This document shows, piece after piece, positions 5,466-8,593 of a DNA stretch of 8,593 bases. This DNA is from Methanosphaera sp. SHI613 (GTDB lineage: Archaea > Methanobacteriota > Methanobacteria > Methanobacteriales > Methanobacteriaceae). The stretch covers positions 1-8,593 of the forward strand of contig MVJJ01000080.1 in the NCBI GenBank assembly GCA_003266145.1. The letters are read 5' to 3'. The first letter of the stretch is position 1, and every line of letters begins with the position of its first letter. The notes beneath the pieces were generated by a model. That model was not told where the DNA came from, did no database searches, and was given only the letters and a program-made list of their open reading frames with translations. Position numbers and translations under genes: made by a program.

Positions 5466-5954
5466 TTATTCCTCCTTTTGTTTTAGATAATTGTTTACTA
5501 ATCCGCCACTTTCCAATATGTCAAGCATGGTTTTATCAAATGCTTTTATTTTATATTCCTTATTTTGGGTAATATTTATTATTGTACCCTCATTCACGTC
5601 AACTTCAAGGATATCTCCTTCTTCAGCATCTATATCTGCCGTTATTACTGGAAGTCCTATATTTATAGCATTTCTATAGAATATTCTTGCAAATGATTTT
5701 GCTATTACAACTGATACACCAGCAGTTTTTATTGCTACAGGTGCTTGTTCACGGCTTGAACCACAACCGAAATTCCATCCTGCAACTATGATATCTCCAT
5801 TATTTACTTTGCCGGAAAATTCAGGATCTTCTGCTTCCATTACATGAGCCGCCAAATCCTCCGGATTGAATGTTCTTAAATATCTACCGGCAATAATTAC
5901 ATCAGTATCTATACAATCCCTAAACTTCCATGCTTTACCTTTAAATCTTTCCAT
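5466..5954 (-). CDS. hacB: Methanogen homoaconitase small subunit
   Basis: This 162-residue swivel-domain subunit of the aconitase superfamily pairs with an iron-sulfur large subunit not present in the window. The signature AGWNFGCGSSREQAPVAIKT (58-77) and KSFARIFYRNAINIGLPVI (86-104) are intact. Homologues are either isopropylmalate isomerase (LeuD, leucine) or homoaconitase (HacB, coenzyme B). The specificity loop decides: here it reads YLRT (25-28), with R27 and T28 equivalent to R26 and T27 of M. jannaschii MJ1271, the proven homoaconitase subunit. The isomerase MJ1277 has YLVY there. So the likely job is isomerising homocitrate and longer homologues on the way to 7-mercaptoheptanoyl-threonine phosphate. 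The ATG at 5954 follows AGGTG (5964-5960), 14 bases after the beta-RFAP synthase stop. The leuD alternative is the main risk. Confidence 0.88.
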   Translation of the reverse strand: MERFKGKAWKFRDCIDTDVIIAGRYLRTFNPEDLAAHVMEAEDPEFSGKVNNGDIIVAGWNFGCGSSREQAPVAIKTAGVSVVIAKSFARIFYRNAINIGLPVITADIDAEEGDILEVDVNEGTIINITQNKEYKIKAFDKTMLDILESGGLVNNYLKQKEE

Positions 5955-5968
5955 ATTATCACCTTTGA

Positions 5969-6952
5969 TTATTTGATTATTGAACCATGATTTTTTCCAT
6001 TAGTAACTATTACAGTACTGTCTTCTCCTAAAAAATCTTCCAAATCATTCTTGATTGACTTTACATTTTCATCGGTTATTCCAAAGCAGGTTGGACCAAA
6101 TGAGCTCATTCCTACAGCGGGTATATCCTGATTTTTCATATATTCTATTGTCTGGTTTATCTTATCGTTTTGTAAATCACGTTCTATCTTTTTAAATCCC
6201 AATTCTTGAATTTTATTTACTGCATCACCAAATGAGAGTATGTCCTCTTCCAGTACTGCCGGCATAAGTTTCATCAATGTCAGATAACATATTCTTTCGA
6301 CATCCTGTATCCTTACGGGCGTGTATCTTTCAAATATGTTTATTTCATTTTGTCCTGATACTGATTTATTCACGGATGGTATTGCAAGAATAATATTCCA
6401 ACTTTCGGGAAAATCATATCGTGCAAGTACTGGGGGTGGTGATACCTTTGATGCTGATGATGGTAAAAACTTTTCCTTCTCCAGTAATCTGTGTCCTCCA
6501 TCAACAATAAATCCACCACTTTCAAATGAACGAACTCCTATACCACTGGTTCCACCCCTCTGAATGACATTTGCCAATTGTGTTATGTCCATATTTTTGT
6601 TGTTTAATTCGGCTATAAGTTTAGCTGTTGATAACAAAAGCTGTGTTCCCAATCCTAATCCATGATGAATTGGATAAGCGTTCTTGAGCGTGAATGTATA
6701 TGTTTTATCGATATTCAAATGGTTGTTCATATTCGTACATGCTTCAGTGATTTTTTGTTTGTATTCACTGAAGTCGTTAATGTTTCTTATGCTTTTATCG
6801 AAGATTACTTTTGTATAATCATTATTTTCAACACATTCAAGGTTTATAGATGGCTGATTTAATGTAATGCCAATACCGCCATCAATTCTACCTTCATTAC
6901 CATTCAAGTCTATTAATGATACATGTAATCTTGCAGAAGTTTCTATTTCCAA
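5969..6952 (-). CDS. Beta-ribofuranosylaminobenzene 5'-phosphate (beta-RFAP) synthase
   Basis: This 327-residue GHMP-kinase-like enzyme catalyses the first committed step of tetrahydromethanopterin synthesis: it joins a benzoate-type acceptor (p-aminobenzoate or 4-hydroxybenzoate) to phosphoribosyl pyrophosphate with loss of CO2 and pyrophosphate. Landmarks in order are SARLHVSLIDLNG (6-18), the GHMP-type glycine loop PIHHGLGLGTQLLLSTA (94-110), the family hallmark RGGTSGIGVRSFESGGF (132-148) with VDGGH at 150-154, and the C-terminal glycine motif GMSSFGPTCFGI (281-292). Length is normal for the family. The start is TTG at 6952: AGGTT (6965-6961) stands about 8 bases upstream and no in-frame ATG or GTG is near. 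It is the first gene of a five-gene minus-strand operon, followed 14 bases later by hacB, so two methanogen cofactor genes are co-transcribed. The acceptor preference cannot be read from the sequence. Confidence 0.93.
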   Translation of the reverse strand: MEIETSARLHVSLIDLNGNEGRIDGGIGITLNQPSINLECVENNDYTKVIFDKSIRNINDFSEYKQKITEACTNMNNHLNIDKTYTFTLKNAYPIHHGLGLGTQLLLSTAKLIAELNNKNMDITQLANVIQRGGTSGIGVRSFESGGFIVDGGHRLLEKEKFLPSSASKVSPPPVLARYDFPESWNIILAIPSVNKSVSGQNEINIFERYTPVRIQDVERICYLTLMKLMPAVLEEDILSFGDAVNKIQELGFKKIERDLQNDKINQTIEYMKNQDIPAVGMSSFGPTCFGITDENVKSIKNDLEDFLGEDSTVIVTNGKNHGSIIK

Positions 6953-6980
6953 AATAATACAACCTAAAAAGAATATTGAT

Positions 6981-7110
6981 AATTTATAAACTATATTTAT
7001 TTATTTACATAATCATTAATATTATTTACTATTGTAAAAGATTATTTTCAGACAATAAAAATGAGTATATAATGAATATTTTAGCATAAAAGACTTTTTA
7101 AATATTTTTT
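6981..7110 (-). promoter_or_regulatory. Promoter region of the five-gene operon (candidates)
   Basis: The 225-base gap 6953-7177 must carry the operon promoter. On the minus strand, TAAATATA at 6998-6991 would start transcription just ahead of the Shine-Dalgarno at 6965-6961. TTATATA at 7072-7066 and an A/T block at 7110-7095 would give leaders of about 75-120 bases. TTTATAAATT at 6990-6981 is too near, since its transcript would miss the ribosome binding site. I cannot choose among them. No gene is visible in the gap. Confidence 0.3.
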
Positions 7111-7146
7111 CCCTGTTAAAATAGGAGGCTAAGTAAAACAATATCT

Positions 7147-7154
7147 AAAAAAAA
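7147..7154 (-). terminator. T8 terminator of elp3
   Basis: On the minus strand an eight-T run lies 24 bases after the elp3 stop codon at 7178. There is no hairpin, as usual for archaeal oligo-T termination. Confidence 0.6.
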
Positions 7155-7177
7155 GAATATTTGGAATAATATGGAAT

Positions 7178-8593
7178 TTAAATAAATTTAGACATGTATG
7201 CCCCATCTTTATGATAATTAAATTTCCTATAATAATCCCTTACACCTATTCCACTTATTATTGACATTTTATCCTTATTGAATTCATCCTTAGCTATGGA
7301 TTCTGCCTTTTCAAGCAGTTGAGAACCAAATCCTTTATGTTGCCATAAATCCGCCTGTTTATGACCCAATTTCTGCATTTGACCATAAACGTGAAGTTCT
7401 CTGATTAATGCCGTGGAAGATGTAATTTCCGGTCTGAATATGTTACTTGATGGAATTCGTAGCCGAGTAAATCCGATTAGAATATCGTTAGCCGTATCCT
7501 CTATTGATAGGAATATCTCCTTACCATCACAGACATCATAATCTGTACGAAGCAATTCAAGGTTATTATAATCAGCTTCTATTCCCTGTGATTTCTTATG
7601 ACCCACTTCCCTACATCGTATACATTGACATTGTATGTCCTCTTCTTTAAGCCTATTGTATACCAGTTCTCCAAGGTTGGATTTTTTAACTCCGGCAGAT
7701 ATCAATGTTGCTGGAATATCCCTTTGTATTCTCATGGTCCTAACCCATTTTGGTAGATGTTTTTTAACATCCACTATTAAATCCACAGCTTGTTCTGAGG
7801 TGTATGGTTCATATTCTCCTTTTTTCCACATCTCATAAAATTCGGAGCCTTCTGTAATTAGACATGGATATATCTTAAGCATGTCCGGACAAAATGATGA
7901 TTCAGCAAAGAGTCGTTTGAACATGAATTTATCGGACTCGTCGGATGAGCTTAATCCAGGCATCATATGCATAGCGACTTTTATAGCAGAATCCCTTAAA
8001 AGACCGTTAGCTTCGATGACATCATTTATTGTATGGCCACGATCTACACGTTTATATATATGATTATATAGTGTTTGAACGCCCAGTTCTACTCTTGTAA
8101 CACCATATTTGAGCATCCTATTAATGTCTTCAACTTTTGAATAATCGGGTCTTGTTTCAAATGTTAATCCAACACAACGGACTTTACTGTGTTCATTTTC
8201 CTTCTGAATATCATGAAGGTACATGAAGTCCTGCGGAGGTGTTATGTCAATTTCCCTTTGATTTGAGACTATATTCTTGGATTTTGTTGAAAAATCGTTC
8301 ATTGCCCTTAATGCCTGTGACACGAACCATTCCTGATAATCAAGACATCTTGATGCAAAGGTTCCACCCATGATAATTAGTTCAACCTTATCTATTGCAT
8401 GTCCAATGTTTTTTAATTGATATAACCTATTGAATGTTTGGATATATGGATGATAATTAAACATCCTTGCCCTTAGTGCTGCAGGTTCCTCACCAGTATA
8501 ACTTGGAGGTGCTATTGAACTTTCAGGACAGTATTTGCATCGTCCATGAGGACATTTATGAGGATGACACATCACGGCAACGATTGCAACTCC
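7178..8593 (-). CDS. elp3: Elp3 tRNA uridine(34) acetyltransferase, 5' end outside window
   Basis: The reading frame is open to the window edge, giving 471 visible residues that begin GVAIVAVMCHPHKC; the true N-terminus (probably some tens of residues) is missing. Elp3 uses a radical SAM domain and acetyl-CoA to build the carboxymethyl group on U34 of tRNA. The radical SAM cysteines lie in CPHGRCKYC (C-x4-C-x2-C), with an extra Cys five residues before the first; MGGTFASRCLDYQEWFVSQA and GLTFETRPDY are further core motifs. A zinc-type cysteine cluster appears in CQCIRCREVGH. The C-terminal GNAT-type domain shows RELHVYG, the acetyl-CoA motif QHKGFGSQLL and RDYYRKFNYHKDGAY. After the iron-sulfur cysteines the text reads CPESSIAPPSYTG, where I would expect CPGG and PQSYTG. 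An in-frame GTG-ATG at 8575-8570 is not the start, because conserved residues precede it. It is separated from the next operon by 225 bases. Confidence 0.95.
   Translation of the reverse strand, partial: GVAIVAVMCHPHKCPHGRCKYCPESSIAPPSYTGEEPAALRARMFNYHPYIQTFNRLYQLKNIGHAIDKVELIIMGGTFASRCLDYQEWFVSQALRAMNDFSTKSKNIVSNQREIDITPPQDFMYLHDIQKENEHSKVRCVGLTFETRPDYSKVEDINRMLKYGVTRVELGVQTLYNHIYKRVDRGHTINDVIEANGLLRDSAIKVAMHMMPGLSSSDESDKFMFKRLFAESSFCPDMLKIYPCLITEGSEFYEMWKKGEYEPYTSEQAVDLIVDVKKHLPKWVRTMRIQRDIPATLISAGVKKSNLGELVYNRLKEEDIQCQCIRCREVGHKKSQGIEADYNNLELLRTDYDVCDGKEIFLSIEDTANDILIGFTRLRIPSSNIFRPEITSSTALIRELHVYGQMQKLGHKQADLWQHKGFGSQLLEKAESIAKDEFNKDKMSIISGIGVRDYYRKFNYHKDGAYMSKFI

Noticed and set aside
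7123..7128. Strong + strand AGGAGG in the elp3-operon gap
   Set aside because: No ATG, GTG or TTG opens a useful frame at the right distance; the TTG near 7160 meets a stop after one codon.
1..8593. CRISPR array, insertion sequence, prophage or toxin-antitoxin system
   Set aside because: No regularly spaced repeats, transposase, integrase, terminal inverted repeats or toxin-antitoxin pair was seen; the genes are ordinary chromosomal ones with matching base composition.

Overview
The window looks like chromosome from a very AT-rich archaeon of the Methanobacteriales, most likely Methanosphaera (M. stadtmanae-like). An archaeal histone, a beta-RFAP synthase for tetrahydromethanopterin, a methanogen-type homoaconitase small subunit for coenzyme B, an archaeal HVO_0476-type zinc protein, archaeal BRE/TATA promoters, tRNA genes without encoded CCA and oligo-T terminators all agree. 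The genus is inferred from base composition and gene content; no database was searched.

Layout. Positions 1-436 are AT-rich non-coding DNA with short repeats, leading into a + strand histone gene (437-643). A hairpin and T-run separate it from a convergent minus-strand operon (2174 to 726). That operon encodes a YtfJ/GerW-family protein, a DUF2953 membrane protein and a 76-residue unknown protein; the first two form a pair known from endospore formers. A + strand tandem of tRNA-Val(GAC) and tRNA-Phe(GAA), at 2320-2481, shares one good promoter. A five-gene minus-strand operon follows (6952 to 2747): beta-RFAP synthase, homoaconitase small subunit (hacB), HVO_0476-family zinc protein, archaeal MiaB-like tRNA methylthiotransferase, and a double zinc-ribbon membrane protein. 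After a 225-base gap, a 5'-truncated minus-strand elp3 runs off the right edge.

How the genes relate. The large operon mixes two methanogenic cofactor steps (H4MPT and coenzyme B) with a tRNA position-37 thiomethylation enzyme and two uncharacterised zinc-ribbon proteins. Elp3 modifies tRNA U34, so the right part of the window carries two wobble or near-wobble modification genes near two tRNA genes. No mobile element, CRISPR array or rRNA was seen. The best leads are the sporulation-type gene pair in an archaeon with its unexplained third gene, the histone with a changed dimer-dimer interface, and the unknown zinc-ribbon membrane protein.
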